64,000 bases of DNA from Betaproteobacteria bacterium (GTDB lineage Bacteria > Pseudomonadota > Gammaproteobacteria > Burkholderiales > Rhodocyclaceae). The stretch is taken from NCBI GenBank assembly GCA_016703785.1, contig JADJBM010000004.1, forward strand, positions 124,001-188,000, written 5' to 3'. How positions within the stretch are numbered: the first letter of the stretch is position 1; every line of letters starts with the position of its first letter. Below the pieces are notes generated by a model. It searched no databases and was not told the DNA's origin. It saw nothing but the letters and a program-made list of their open reading frames with translations. Positions 8,588-17,277 of this stretch are shown here, one piece after another. Position numbers and translations under genes: made by a program.

Positions 8588-10170
8588 TGCTGGTTTCTCC
8601 CGATTATCCGGAAATGCGCGCCCGGATCGTTGCCGGACCACTCTAGCACCGCATCGTTGGCCTCGCAGAGCTCTCGGGCGATGTACAGGCCCAGCCCCGT
8701 CCCCTTGCCATGCGTGGTGAAGAACGGCTCGAAGATCTTGCCCCGGCTCTCCTCGTCCACCCCCGCGCCGTCGTCCATGATATGCAATTCGACGCGCCCT
8801 GAGGTTGCCAGATTGCGCACCTCGATTCTGATCGAACCCGGCTTGCCGCTGCAATAGCGCCGCGCATTGGACAACAGGTTCCACAGCACCTGGTTCAGGT
8901 GGGTCCGATCGAACTGCAATACGGCGTCGGCCTCGACCGCCAGCGCAAAGGCGGCCCGATCGATCTGCTCGTGCATGGTCAGCTCGTCCAGGGAGCTCTC
9001 CAGGAACCCGGCCAAGCGGATGGGCTCCTGCGAAGTCCTGTCCCGCCGGCCCAGTTCCAGCACATCCCGCACCAGTCGCTCGAGTCGCTGGGCGTTGTCG
9101 TTGATGATGCGCGACAGGCGCTCCTGTCCCTCGATCCGCTTTTCCTCGCGCAACAGCTCGGCAGCATGGCTGATGGCGGACAGAGGGTTGCGGATCTCGT
9201 GTGCGATATTCGCAGTCAGCCTGCCGAGTGCCGCCAGCTTGATCTGCTGGGCCTGCTGCTGGATCCGACCCATGTCCTCTATGTAGATCAGGACGTCGCC
9301 GCTCTCCCCGGCATGGACGAAACGCGCGCGCAGCAACGCTCCGCTCCCGGGTACCCGCAGGGACGTCATCCGCGCCCGCGGGTCGCCCTTGAAAATGCGG
9401 TATTGCTCCGCCAGCACAACCGAAAAGGAGGCCAGGTCCGGCAGCGCCGGCGCCCGCACCCCCAACAGCGACTCGGCCTGGGGATTCCATTGACGCACTT
9501 TCTCCCCGGAATCCACCACCATGACGCCATCCTGCATGTCGCGGATCACCCGCTCACTGACGGACAACTGGTTCGCCAGGTCGATGCCGCGCTGGCGCGC
9601 CAGTTGCTCGTTGGCGATGACGCGTCGTGCCAGCAGGCGGGCGGAAATCGCCGTGGCGAAGAATCCCATGCACAGGATGCCGGCCTGCACGAAATCGGCG
9701 AAATCGGCGCCGAAATCGATCACGCGTACGCCCTGCTCGATCAGGACGGCCACCGTTGCCAGTGCGGCAAAGAACAGGGTCAGCCGTCCCTGGCCGACCA
9801 GTCCCGCACCCGCCAGGACCACCAGCAGCATCACTGCCAACCCGCTCTTCTCGCCCCCGCTGGCATACATCAGAAGGGTGATCGCCAGGATGTCGACCGA
9901 CACCTGCAGGGTCAGCAGCGTGTTGAAGCCGGGACGCAGCTTCTTCAGCGCACCATAAAAAAAGAGGGCCAGCAGCCAGTAGGCCAGACCGGTCCAGACA
10001 AACAGGCTCGGATTTTGCGAACCGAGGCCGCTCGTCCGCGGATAGAAGGCCACGGCGAGCAGAAAAACGCTCGCCACGATCAGGCGGTAGATATTGAAGT
10101 AGTGGAGCGAAGTCCAGACCGAAACCGGACGCCCGGCCGTATAGGGCGTATCGGTTCGGCTTTCAGTCAT
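8548..10170 (-). CDS. pilS: Sensor histidine kinase PilS
   Basis: 540 residues. Six hydrophobic segments (about residues 30-185) resemble the PilS membrane domain. A PAS-like region follows (RDMQDGVMVVDSGEKVRQWN), then the HisKA box with phospho-histidine (ANIAHEIRNPLSAISHAAEL) and the HATPase domain (NLLSNARRY N box, DDGAGV G1, GKGTGLGLYIARELC G2). The start at 10170 overlaps the TGA of the upstream zinc-ribbon gene (ATGA). With pilR it forms the two-component system for type IV pilus gene expression. Confidence 0.93.
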   Translation of the reverse strand: MTESRTDTPYTAGRPVSVWTSLHYFNIYRLIVASVFLLAVAFYPRTSGLGSQNPSLFVWTGLAYWLLALFFYGALKKLRPGFNTLLTLQVSVDILAITLLMYASGGEKSGLAVMLLVVLAGAGLVGQGRLTLFFAALATVAVLIEQGVRVIDFGADFADFVQAGILCMGFFATAISARLLARRVIANEQLARQRGIDLANQLSVSERVIRDMQDGVMVVDSGEKVRQWNPQAESLLGVRAPALPDLASFSVVLAEQYRIFKGDPRARMTSLRVPGSGALLRARFVHAGESGDVLIYIEDMGRIQQQAQQIKLAALGRLTANIAHEIRNPLSAISHAAELLREEKRIEGQERLSRIINDNAQRLERLVRDVLELGRRDRTSQEPIRLAGFLESSLDELTMHEQIDRAAFALAVEADAVLQFDRTHLNQVLWNLLSNARRYCSGKPGSIRIEVRNLATSGRVELHIMDDGAGVDEESRGKIFEPFFTTHGKGTGLGLYIARELCEANDAVLEWSGNDPGAHFRIIGRNQQWQENRNAGDRQD

Positions 10171-10394
10171 GAGACGCCGAGTCGGCGGTGTTCTTCGCTG
10201 CAGAAGCGACGGCCGCCGTCCTCCAGCGCCTCGCTCTCGGGAAGATGCACGCCGCAATGGGCGCACACCACCATGCGTTCCGACGTCCGGGGATCGCCTT
10301 CACTGTGCTCGCGACGGGAAGCGGTGCGCCGAAATCCCTTGAAGACAAGGTAGGCGAGGAGCCCGAGAACGAGCAGCAGGATCAGCTTGGACAT
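10167..10394 (-). CDS. PP0621-type small membrane protein with zinc ribbon
   Basis: 75 residues: one N-terminal transmembrane helix (SKLILLLVLGLLAYLVFKG) and a cytoplasmic CxxC...C..H zinc-ribbon-like pattern (CAHCGVHLPESEA...FCSEEHR). The start at 10394 has GGAG 9 nt upstream. It is translationally coupled to pilS by an ATGA overlap. This family commonly sits before pilS in Betaproteobacteria; its function is not established. Confidence 0.8.
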   Translation of the reverse strand: MSKLILLLVLGLLAYLVFKGFRRTASRREHSEGDPRTSERMVVCAHCGVHLPESEALEDGGRRFCSEEHRRLGVS

Positions 10395-10437
10395 GCCTGG
10401 CTCCGTCGCCGCCCGCATCCGCGGGCGTTGTTAGGAT

Positions 10438-10514
10438 TGGTCGGGGTGAGAGGATTTGAACCTCCGACTCCTGCGTCCCGAACGCAGTACTCTACCAGGC
10501 TGAGCTACACCCCG
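10438..10514 (-). tRNA. tRNA-Pro (anticodon CGG)
   Basis: 77 nt on the minus strand with encoded CCA. The acceptor stem CGGGGTG pairs with CACCCCG; D-arm GCTCAGCCTGGTAGAGT; anticodon stem CTGCG/CGCAG with loop TTCGGGA (CGG anticodon); T-arm GGAGGTTCAAATCCTC. It lies between ispB and the PP0621-type gene, on the same strand as both. Confidence 0.97.
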
Positions 10515-10591
10515 ACGACTTCGGGTGGGCGATATGCGCAAGCATCACAAGCACCCGCCGAAACGAATACAGCCGCGAGCGCGCCCTCCGA

Positions 10592-11560
10592 TCAGAAGTC
10601 ACGTGCGACTGCAAACGGCGGCAATTGTACCAGAGAATCCTTGTATGTCGACGCCGGCAGCGGCATGACGGCTGCGAGCGCCAGTTGCGCTTCCGCCTCG
10701 GCATGCCGGCGCGTTTCGTCCAGTGCGCCGGTGTCGCGGATCGCTGCCAGCACGCCTGGCAACGCATCGCGCCCACCCGACTCGATGGCCTGCCGCACGC
10801 AGGCCGATTGCGTGGCGCTGCCGTGCTTCATGGCGTGGATCAGCGGCAGGGTCGGCTTGCCCTCCGCCAGATCGTCGCCGAGATGCTTGCCGGTGGCGGA
10901 TTCGTCGCCGGAGTAGTCGAGCACGTCGTCGATCAACTGGAAAGCCGTGCCCAGATGCATGCCATAGCGCGCCATGCCCTCCTCGGTTTCCGCCGAAGCG
11001 CCGGACAGGATGGCACCCAGCCGCGCCGCCGCCTCGAACAGCTTGGCCGTCTTGTAGCGGATCACCTGCAGATACTGCGGGATGTCGATGTCTGCGTTAT
11101 GGCAGTTCAGAAGCTGCAGCACCTCACCCTCGGCGATGATATTGGTGGCGTCGGCCAGCACCTGCTGGATGCGCATGCTGCCGACAGATACCATTATCTG
11201 GAAAGCACGGGAGTAGAGAAAATCCCCCACCAGCACCGAGGCCGCATTCCCGAAAAGGGCATTGGCGGTCCGGTTGCCGCGCCGCAGGTCGGACTCGTCC
11301 ACCACGTCGTCGTGCAGGAGTGTGGCGGTATGGATGAACTCCACCACCGCCGCCAGCTCCCGGTGATGGCTGCCCCGGTAGCCGAGCGCTCCCGCCGAAA
11401 ACAGCACCAGGGCCGGACGCAGCCGCTTGCCCCCCGCGCCGATGATGTATTCGGCGACCTGCCGGATCAGCACCACCTCGGAATGCAGTCGATCGCGGAT
11501 GACGCCATCCACCGCCCGCATGTCGGCGGCGATCGGCGTATAAAGGGCTTCGAGGGTCAA
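10592..11560 (-). CDS. ispB: Octaprenyl diphosphate synthase (polyprenyl synthetase)
   Basis: Makes the isoprenoid side chain of ubiquinone. 322 residues with both aspartate-rich motifs: FARM LLHDDVVDESDLRRG near residue 80 and SARM FQLIDDVLDYSGD near residue 208; GGKRLRPALV lies near residue 43. The start at 11560 is TTG (TLEALYTPIAADMRAV); an in-frame ATG occurs 13 codons later. It diverges from rplU, the usual arrangement in this group. Confidence 0.93.
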   Translation of the reverse strand: MTLEALYTPIAADMRAVDGVIRDRLHSEVVLIRQVAEYIIGAGGKRLRPALVLFSAGALGYRGSHHRELAAVVEFIHTATLLHDDVVDESDLRRGNRTANALFGNAASVLVGDFLYSRAFQIMVSVGSMRIQQVLADATNIIAEGEVLQLLNCHNADIDIPQYLQVIRYKTAKLFEAAARLGAILSGASAETEEGMARYGMHLGTAFQLIDDVLDYSGDESATGKHLGDDLAEGKPTLPLIHAMKHGSATQSACVRQAIESGGRDALPGVLAAIRDTGALDETRRHAEAEAQLALAAVMPLPASTYKDSLVQLPPFAVARDF

Positions 11561-11632
11561 GGTGCGATTTCCAACGTGGTTTCCGGCAAATGCGGCATGG
11601 TAGGGAACGGATTTTAGCCCGTCAAGGAGGTT

Positions 11633-11661
11633 TTGACTGGAACGAATCGCTTCAGTATAAT
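11633..11661 (+). promoter_or_regulatory. Sigma-70 promoter of rplU-rpmA
   Basis: TTGACT (11633-11638), 17-bp spacer, TATAAT (11656-11661). The start would be near 11668, leaving a leader of about 39 nt before rplU. Confidence 0.8.
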
Positions 11662-11706
11662 GCGCGGTTCTGTTGCAATACGATTACAACCACGGAGTAG
11701 TCCATC

Positions 11707-12018
11707 ATGTATGCGGTCATAAAAACCGGCGGCAAGCAGTACCGCGTCGCAGCCGGCGAAAAATTGAAAATAGAACAGATACCGGCAGAAGTGGGCGCTG
11801 AAATCACCCTCGACCAGGTTCTCATGGTCGGCGATGGCGAGTCGGTGAAAATCGGCGCGCCGCTGGTGCAAGGCGCTTCTGTCAAGGCGACGGTCCTCTC
11901 CCAGGGCCGGCATGAGAAGGTGAAAATCTTCAAGATGCGCCGGCGCAAGCACTATCAGAAGCATCAGGGCCACCGCCAGAACTACACGGAGATCCAGATC
12001 TCCGGCATCGCGGCCTAA
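11707..12018 (+). CDS. rplU: 50S ribosomal protein L21
   Basis: 103 residues, full length: MYAVIKTGGKQYRVAAGEKL at the N-terminus and the RNA-binding signature KIFKMRRRKHYQKHQGHRQ near residue 75. First gene of the rplU-rpmA pair, with a strong promoter just upstream; rpmA follows after 12 nt. Confidence 0.98.
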   Translation: MYAVIKTGGKQYRVAAGEKLKIEQIPAEVGAEITLDQVLMVGDGESVKIGAPLVQGASVKATVLSQGRHEKVKIFKMRRRKHYQKHQGHRQNYTEIQISGIAA

Positions 12019-12030
12019 AGGAGCAGACAC

Positions 12031-12291
12031 ATGGCACACAAAAAAGCAGGCGGCAGCTCGCGCAACGGCCGCGACTCGCAATCCAAGCGCCTCGGCGTCA
12101 AGCGCTACGGCGGCCAGATCATCAACGCCGGCAGCATCATCGTGCGCCAGCGCGGCACCCAGTTCCACGCCGGCGACAATGTCGGCATGGGCCGCGATCA
12201 TACGCTGTTCGCCAAGGTCACCGGCACGGTCGAATTCGCCGTCAAGGGTGCCGAGCGGCGCAAGACGGTGAACATCGTCCCGGCGGCCTGA
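12031..12291 (+). CDS. rpmA: 50S ribosomal protein L27
   Basis: 86 residues, full length: AHKKAGGSSRNGRDSQSKR followed by LGVKRYGGQ and GTQFHAGDNVGMGRDHTLFA. Its N-terminal tail reaches the peptidyl-transferase centre in known ribosomes. AAAGGAG lies just upstream, and a strong terminator follows 19 nt after the stop. Confidence 0.98.
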   Translation: MAHKKAGGSSRNGRDSQSKRLGVKRYGGQIINAGSIIVRQRGTQFHAGDNVGMGRDHTLFAKVTGTVEFAVKGAERRKTVNIVPAA

Positions 12292-12310
12292 ACAACCCGG
12301 TCGCCGCGAC

Positions 12311-12343
12311 AAAAAGCCCTGCCGTCGCGGCAGGGCTTTTTTA
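12311..12343 (+). terminator. Rho-independent terminator after rpmA
   Basis: AAAAAGCCCTGCCG (12311-12324) pairs with CGGCAGGGCTTTTT (12328 onward) around a 3-nt loop and runs into T6. It separates rplU-rpmA from obgE. Confidence 0.93.
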
Positions 12344-12355
12344 TTTATACAACAC

Positions 12356-12450
12356 ATGAAATTCTTCGACGAAGCCAAAATCGAGGTCATTGCCGGCGAC
12401 GGCGCGGGAATACGATTGCCGCCGTTGTTGATTGAGTACGCCCTATCCAT

Positions 12451-12454
<4 letters not shown>
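12356..12454 (+). pseudogene. Truncated copy of the obgE 5' end forming a 32-codon ORF
   Basis: Bases 12356-12404 repeat the first 49 bases of obgE with two differences, both synonymous (codons 2 and 10). The copy encodes MKFFDEAKIEVIAGDG as in ObgE, then diverges into AGIRLPPLLIEYALSI and stops. Its TGA (12452-12454) overlaps the ATG of the real obgE (12451-12453). No clear Shine-Dalgarno precedes either ATG. It may be a recombination remnant, a translationally coupled leader peptide or an assembly artefact; sequence alone does not decide. Confidence 0.75.
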
Positions 12455-13501
<1,047 letters not shown>

Positions 13502-13518
<17 letters not shown>

Positions 13519-14617
13519 CCAAGCGCGCCGCCTCGTCGTCAAGGTCGGCAGTGCGCTGGTCACCAACAACGGCGCCGGGCTGGCCATCGACTTCCTCGCC
13601 GAACTGGCGCGGCAGATCGCCCTGCTCCGCGAAAGCGGCCATGAAGTGCTGCTGGTGTCCAGCGGCGCCATCGCCGCCGGCATGCAGCGCCTCGCCTGGA
13701 CGACCCGTCCCCACGCCATGCACGAACTGCAAGCCGCAGCGGCCGTCGGCCAGATGGGCCTGGCGCAGGCCTACGAGACCTGCTTCACGCAGTACGGCCT
13801 GAAGACCGCGCAGATCCTGCTCACCCACGAAGATCTGACCGATCGGCTGCGCTATCTCAACGCCCGTTCGACCCTCACCACCCTGATCAGCCTGGGCGTC
13901 GTCCCCATCATCAACGAAAACGACACCGTCGTCACCGACGAGATCAAGTTCGGCGACAACGACACGCTTGGCGCGCTCGTCGCCAACCTGGTCGAGGCCG
14001 AGGCACTGGTCATCCTCACCGACCAGGCCGGGCTGTATACCGCCGACCCGCGCAAGGACGCGTCCGCAACGCTGGTCGCCGAGCATCGTGCCGACGACCC
14101 GGCGCTGGAAACCATGGCCGGCGGCGCCGGCTCGCGCATCGCCAAGGGCGGCATGCTCACCAAGGTGCGCGCCGCCCAGCGGGCCGCCCGCAGCGGCGCC
14201 CACACTCTCATCGCCAGCGGCCGCGAGGCCGACGTGCTGCCCCGCCTGGCGCGAGGCGAGGCGCTGGGCACCCTGCTCCTCGCCGGCGCCACGCCGCTGG
14301 CGGCGCGCAAGCAATGGCTGGCCGACCACCTGCAGCTGGCCGGCAGCCTGATCCTCGACGACGGCGCGGTGAAGGCGCTATCCTCGGGCCGCAGTCTGTT
14401 GCCGATCGGCGTCACCGCCGTGGAGGGGGATTTCGAGCGCGGCGAGGCGGTGGCCTGCCGCACGTCGGACGGCCGCGAGATCGCCCGCGGCCTGGTGAAT
14501 TATTCAAGCCCGGAGGCGCGCCGAATTGCGCGCAAACCGAGCGGCGAAATCGAGGCGATTCTCGGCTACGTGGACGAACCGGAACTCATCCACCGCAACA
14601 ATCTGGTCCTGCGTTAA
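13502..14617 (+). CDS. proB: Glutamate 5-kinase
   Basis: First step of proline synthesis. 371 residues: amino-acid-kinase domain 1-255 (VVKVGSALVTNNGAG, LVSSGAIAAGMQRL, NENDTVVTDEIKFGDND) and a C-terminal PUA domain (about 278-370, SLLPIGVTAVEGDFERGE...). It overlaps the obgE end. The last 297 bp (14321-14617) recur downstream at 15351-15647 beyond the toxin-antitoxin pair. Confidence 0.96.
14321..14617 (+). repeat. Direct repeat copy 1: native-frame 3' end of proB
   Basis: This 297-bp segment, the last 98 codons and stop of intact proB, is colinear without gaps with 15351-15647. The distal 200 bp or so are the most similar, and most differences are at third codon positions. Confidence 0.85.
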
Positions 14618-14643
14618 TACCGTGGAGAAGCCCTTAAGGGATT

Positions 14644-15057
14644 TCAGGCCTGAATGGCCTTGAAATTGCCTCGACGCGCGAAGGTCAGAATCTGCTTGTC
14701 TCGCGTGATCAGTGTGGCCGAGGAAGCGATTGCCGAGGCAACAATGATCCTGTCGGCAGGATCACCATGAAACCCCTCCTGCAGGAAACTACTGCCTACG
14801 GCGATTTGGGCCGACATCGGCAGCAGCCGGACACCCGTTTTCGCCAGCGCTGCAGACACCCACGCCGCGCAGTCCGGCTGCACGGCAATTCGACCCTTCG
14901 CGGCAAGCATGCCGACCTCCCAAAGGGAGATCGGCGACAGAAGCAATCCATCCTCAGCGGAGGCCGCCTCAATCAGCCGCCTCGCTGACGGCGCGATCCG
15001 CGCTCCGCCCGCCATCCATAGCCAGACATGCGTGTCCAGCAGAATGGCTTCAGGCAT
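14644..15057 (-). CDS. PIN-domain toxin (VapC-like ribonuclease)
   Basis: 137 residues from the ATG at 15057 (MPEAILLDTHVWLWMAGG). PIN acidic residues are visible: Asp in LLDTHVWLW, Glu in LSPISLWEVGML, Asp in HGDPADRIIVASA and Asp in ATLITRDKQI. Such toxins cleave RNA and are neutralised by the cognate antitoxin. The start overlaps the antitoxin stop by 8 nt, typical of a TA pair. The pair lies in a segment framed by proB 3'-end duplicates, which suggests acquisition. The frame extends upstream to 15102, but that would lie deep inside the antitoxin. Confidence 0.87.
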   Translation of the reverse strand: MPEAILLDTHVWLWMAGGARIAPSARRLIEAASAEDGLLLSPISLWEVGMLAAKGRIAVQPDCAAWVSAALAKTGVRLLPMSAQIAVGSSFLQEGFHGDPADRIIVASAIASSATLITRDKQILTFARRGNFKAIQA

Positions 15058-15277
15058 CGGCGTCCCAGGATTCGCCGAGGGGCGAGACCACGTCGCCGAC
15101 AAACCGGATCGTCCCCTTCATGCATCCGAATGCCGACGCTCCCGGCCTGCCCCCTACAGCCACCAACTTGACTGCCGGCTGGTTGGCCCTGGCGATCACG
15201 ATCTCCTCACCGGCTTCCGCTGCGGCGATCAGCTCCGAGAGATGAGTTTTGGCTTCATGTATGTTGACTTGCTTCAT
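15050..15277 (-). CDS. Phd/YefM-type antitoxin
   Basis: 75 residues: MKQVNIHEAKTHLSELIAAA followed by AGEEIVIARANQPAVKLV is the Phd/YefM DNA-binding fold. The C-terminal part (GCMKGTIRFVGDVVSPLGE) is the usual toxin-binding tail. It precedes the PIN toxin in the same operon and probably represses it by binding the palindrome just upstream (15290-15311). Confidence 0.87.
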   Translation of the reverse strand: MKQVNIHEAKTHLSELIAAAEAGEEIVIARANQPAVKLVAVGGRPGASAFGCMKGTIRFVGDVVSPLGESWDADA

Positions 15278-15289
15278 GATCTGTTCAGT

Positions 15290-15311
15290 ATTAGCTAATA
15301 ATATGGCTAAT
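15290..15311 (-). promoter_or_regulatory. Inverted-repeat operator of the toxin-antitoxin pair
   Basis: ATTAGC (15290-15295) and GCTAAT (15306-15311) form a perfect 6-bp inverted repeat in an A+T-rich stretch that also contains TATTAT/TAATAC -10-like sequences on the minus strand, 12 nt before the antitoxin start. Antitoxin autoregulation is the usual use of such a site. Confidence 0.6.
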
Positions 15312-15350
15312 GGTAGTCCTGAGCAACTTGCAAGTCAAGGGAAGTGCCGG

Positions 15351-15647
15351 ATCGACCACCTGTAACTGACCGACAGCCTTATCCTTGACGTCGACGAGGG
15401 GAAGGCCTTGGCCCCCGGCCACAGTCTGCTGTCGATCGGCGTCACCGCCGTGGAAGGGGATTTCGAGCGCGGCGAGGCGGTCGCCTGCCGCACGGCCGAC
15501 GGCCGCGAGATCGCCCGCGGCCTGGTGAATTATTCAAGCCCGGAGGCGCGCCGAATCGCGCGCAAACCGAGCGGCGAGATCGAGGCGATTCTCGGTAATA
15601 TCGATGAACCGGAGCTGATTCACCGGGACAACATGGTCCTGCGCTGA
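15351..15647 (+). pseudogene. Direct repeat copy 2: duplicated proB 3' end (PUA domain fragment)
   Basis: Aligned in frame with proB from about codon 274 to the stop. A nonsense codon (TAA in place of the CAG after HL) lies near the start of the fragment; after it the frame is open and encodes SLLSIGVTAVEGDFERGE and onward to MVLR. There is no start or ribosome site of its own. It is probably the original proB 3' end, displaced when the segment carrying the toxin-antitoxin genes entered, or the reverse. Confidence 0.82.
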
Positions 15648-15867
15648 GATAGCGCATGCTCCCTTGCGGCGCACGATTCGAAGTGGCCAGCGCACAAAGG
15701 TGGCCATTGGCACCCAATGGGGGAATGATGGCTCATTGAGTAGTCCATAGGGCGCCGAACGCTTTTCAACCGCCGTTTTGTCCGGAATCACTATACCCAC
15801 GGTATCCGCTTGGTGCGGCGCGACCTCAGAGCAATGCTGCAAGGTCGAAACGAGCATCTTGCGGAAA
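15648..15867. other. Intergenic stretch with no recognised feature
   Basis: Between the proB fragment and the porin terminator I see no gene, RNA or promoter. The motif GTGGCCA occurs at about 15680 and 15699; its meaning is unclear. Confidence 0.4.
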
Positions 15868-15868
15868 T

Positions 15869-15895
15869 AAAAACGGCCGCCCGAAGGCGGCCGTT
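15869..15895 (-). terminator. Rho-independent terminator of the porin gene
   Basis: On the minus strand AACGGCCGCC (15895-15886), a 4-nt TTCG loop and GGCGGCCGTT (15881-15872) are followed by TTTATT. It lies 38 nt after the porin stop. Confidence 0.92.
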
Positions 15896-15933
15896 CAACA
15901 CGAACTTCAGTCGTGCGGCTTGCGCCGCGGCGA

Positions 15934-17055
15934 TTAGAAGTTGTGGGCCATGCCGATGTAGATCTGACGGGCATCTTCGCCCACGGCCGTGGCGGTAGCA
16001 CCGCTCGCGCCCAGAGCAAACATGTCGTAGAAGGCGCCGCGGCTGTTGCTGAGCTTGGTGTAATACACACCGGCCGAGGTACGCTTGGAGAAGGCGTAGT
16101 CGTAGCCCAGACCCCAGGCGTTGGCGCTGCTGTTGGCGATGTTGCTGACCTTGCCGGCATGCGCATACTTGGCATAGACGGCATGCGGGCCCCAGCTGTA
16201 GCTGACCGGCAGCATCCAGGCGCTGCGGGTGGCATCGCCGAGCGCGGCGGAGCGGTCGACGCTGCTGCGGTCGTAGCCGAGGCCGACTTTCAGGCCCATG
16301 GCGAAGGTGTAGCCAGCCCAGGCCTTCCAGCCGTCCTGGTCGAACGAGGAAGCGCCCGCAGCCGGACGGGCTTCGGTGTTGCCATTCCAGTAGGTGACGC
16401 CAGCGGTCCAGGGGCCGTTGTTGTAGCGAACGGCACCGGTCCAGGCGCTGCCGCCGCCGGGGTTCGGCGTGCCGGTCAGGCTGCGGCCGCTGCCTTCGCC
16501 AGCGGCGAAGCTGGTGGTGTAGCCCAGGCGGGCGGTGAAGCCGTTCCAGTTCGGGCTGTCCCACATCATCAGGTTCGGCGTGCGGGTGCCGTTGCCGAGG
16601 GTAACCAGGCCACCGCCGGTCGCGGCCGAAACCTGCGACATGATGCCAGGCCCGAGCAGGGTCTGCAGGGAGCCGGCGCGGTTGCCTTCGATGGCGCCGA
16701 GTTCGCCGTAATGCACGTCCCAGCGGCCGATGGTGAATTTGCCCCACGAACCCATCAGGCCCAGGCCGGTGTTGCCGGTCATGCCGATGCCGCCGAGGTC
16801 GTTGGCATAGCGCATGTCCATCTGCGCCCAGGCCTTCAGGCCGCCACCGAGGTCTTCGTTGACGTTGAAGATGATGCGCGAGGACTGGTCGGAGACGCGC
16901 GACTCAGTACGGCAGCTGAAGCCGGTGGTGCAGCTCGACAGTTTGTAGCTTTCCCAGCCAGCGACAGCGCGGCCGGAAATCGTGACGTTGGTCTGCGCCA
17001 GAGCCGGAACGGCGATCAGGCCGGCGACTGCTGCAGCGATGAGTTTCTTTTGCAT
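15934..17055 (-). CDS. Gram-negative general porin (Porin_4-type outer-membrane protein)
   Basis: 373 residues: signal peptide MQKKLIAAAVAGLIAVPALA, then mature TNVTISGRAVAGWESYK and alternating beta-strands such as RIIFNVNEDLGGGLKAWAQMD and LGLMGSWGKFTIGRWD, ending in the beta-barrel signature phenylalanine (IYIGMAHNF). It would form a trimeric 16-strand diffusion channel. The ATG at 17055 has GAGGAG 8 nt before it; the further open frame upstream is ignored. It is a single-gene unit with its own terminator. Confidence 0.93.
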   Translation of the reverse strand: MQKKLIAAAVAGLIAVPALAQTNVTISGRAVAGWESYKLSSCTTGFSCRTESRVSDQSSRIIFNVNEDLGGGLKAWAQMDMRYANDLGGIGMTGNTGLGLMGSWGKFTIGRWDVHYGELGAIEGNRAGSLQTLLGPGIMSQVSAATGGGLVTLGNGTRTPNLMMWDSPNWNGFTARLGYTTSFAAGEGSGRSLTGTPNPGGGSAWTGAVRYNNGPWTAGVTYWNGNTEARPAAGASSFDQDGWKAWAGYTFAMGLKVGLGYDRSSVDRSAALGDATRSAWMLPVSYSWGPHAVYAKYAHAGKVSNIANSSANAWGLGYDYAFSKRTSAGVYYTKLSNSRGAFYDMFALGASGATATAVGEDARQIYIGMAHNF

Positions 17056-17277
17056 TTGGTGAATCTCCTCTTTATTTGAGAGTTTGGTGGTTTGTGCTGG
17101 CGCCATGTGCACATCCGTACTGCGCCAACCCATCCCGCCTGCCATGCTTCCCTTGAATCTGAGAAGTTGGTGCCATTCTGCCCGTGCGGGCTTCCGTGGG
17201 GCAAGGGAAAGGAGGCTTTTCAGAGGCAGTGGAAGCGGTTCTGTTGGTTTTTTGCAACAACCCGGCTTTGGAGGGGG

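Noticed and set aside
8588..9490. Apparent 300-residue N-terminal extension of PilR
   Set aside because: It is the out-of-phase shadow of pilS; the receiver domain begins right after the GTG at 8587.
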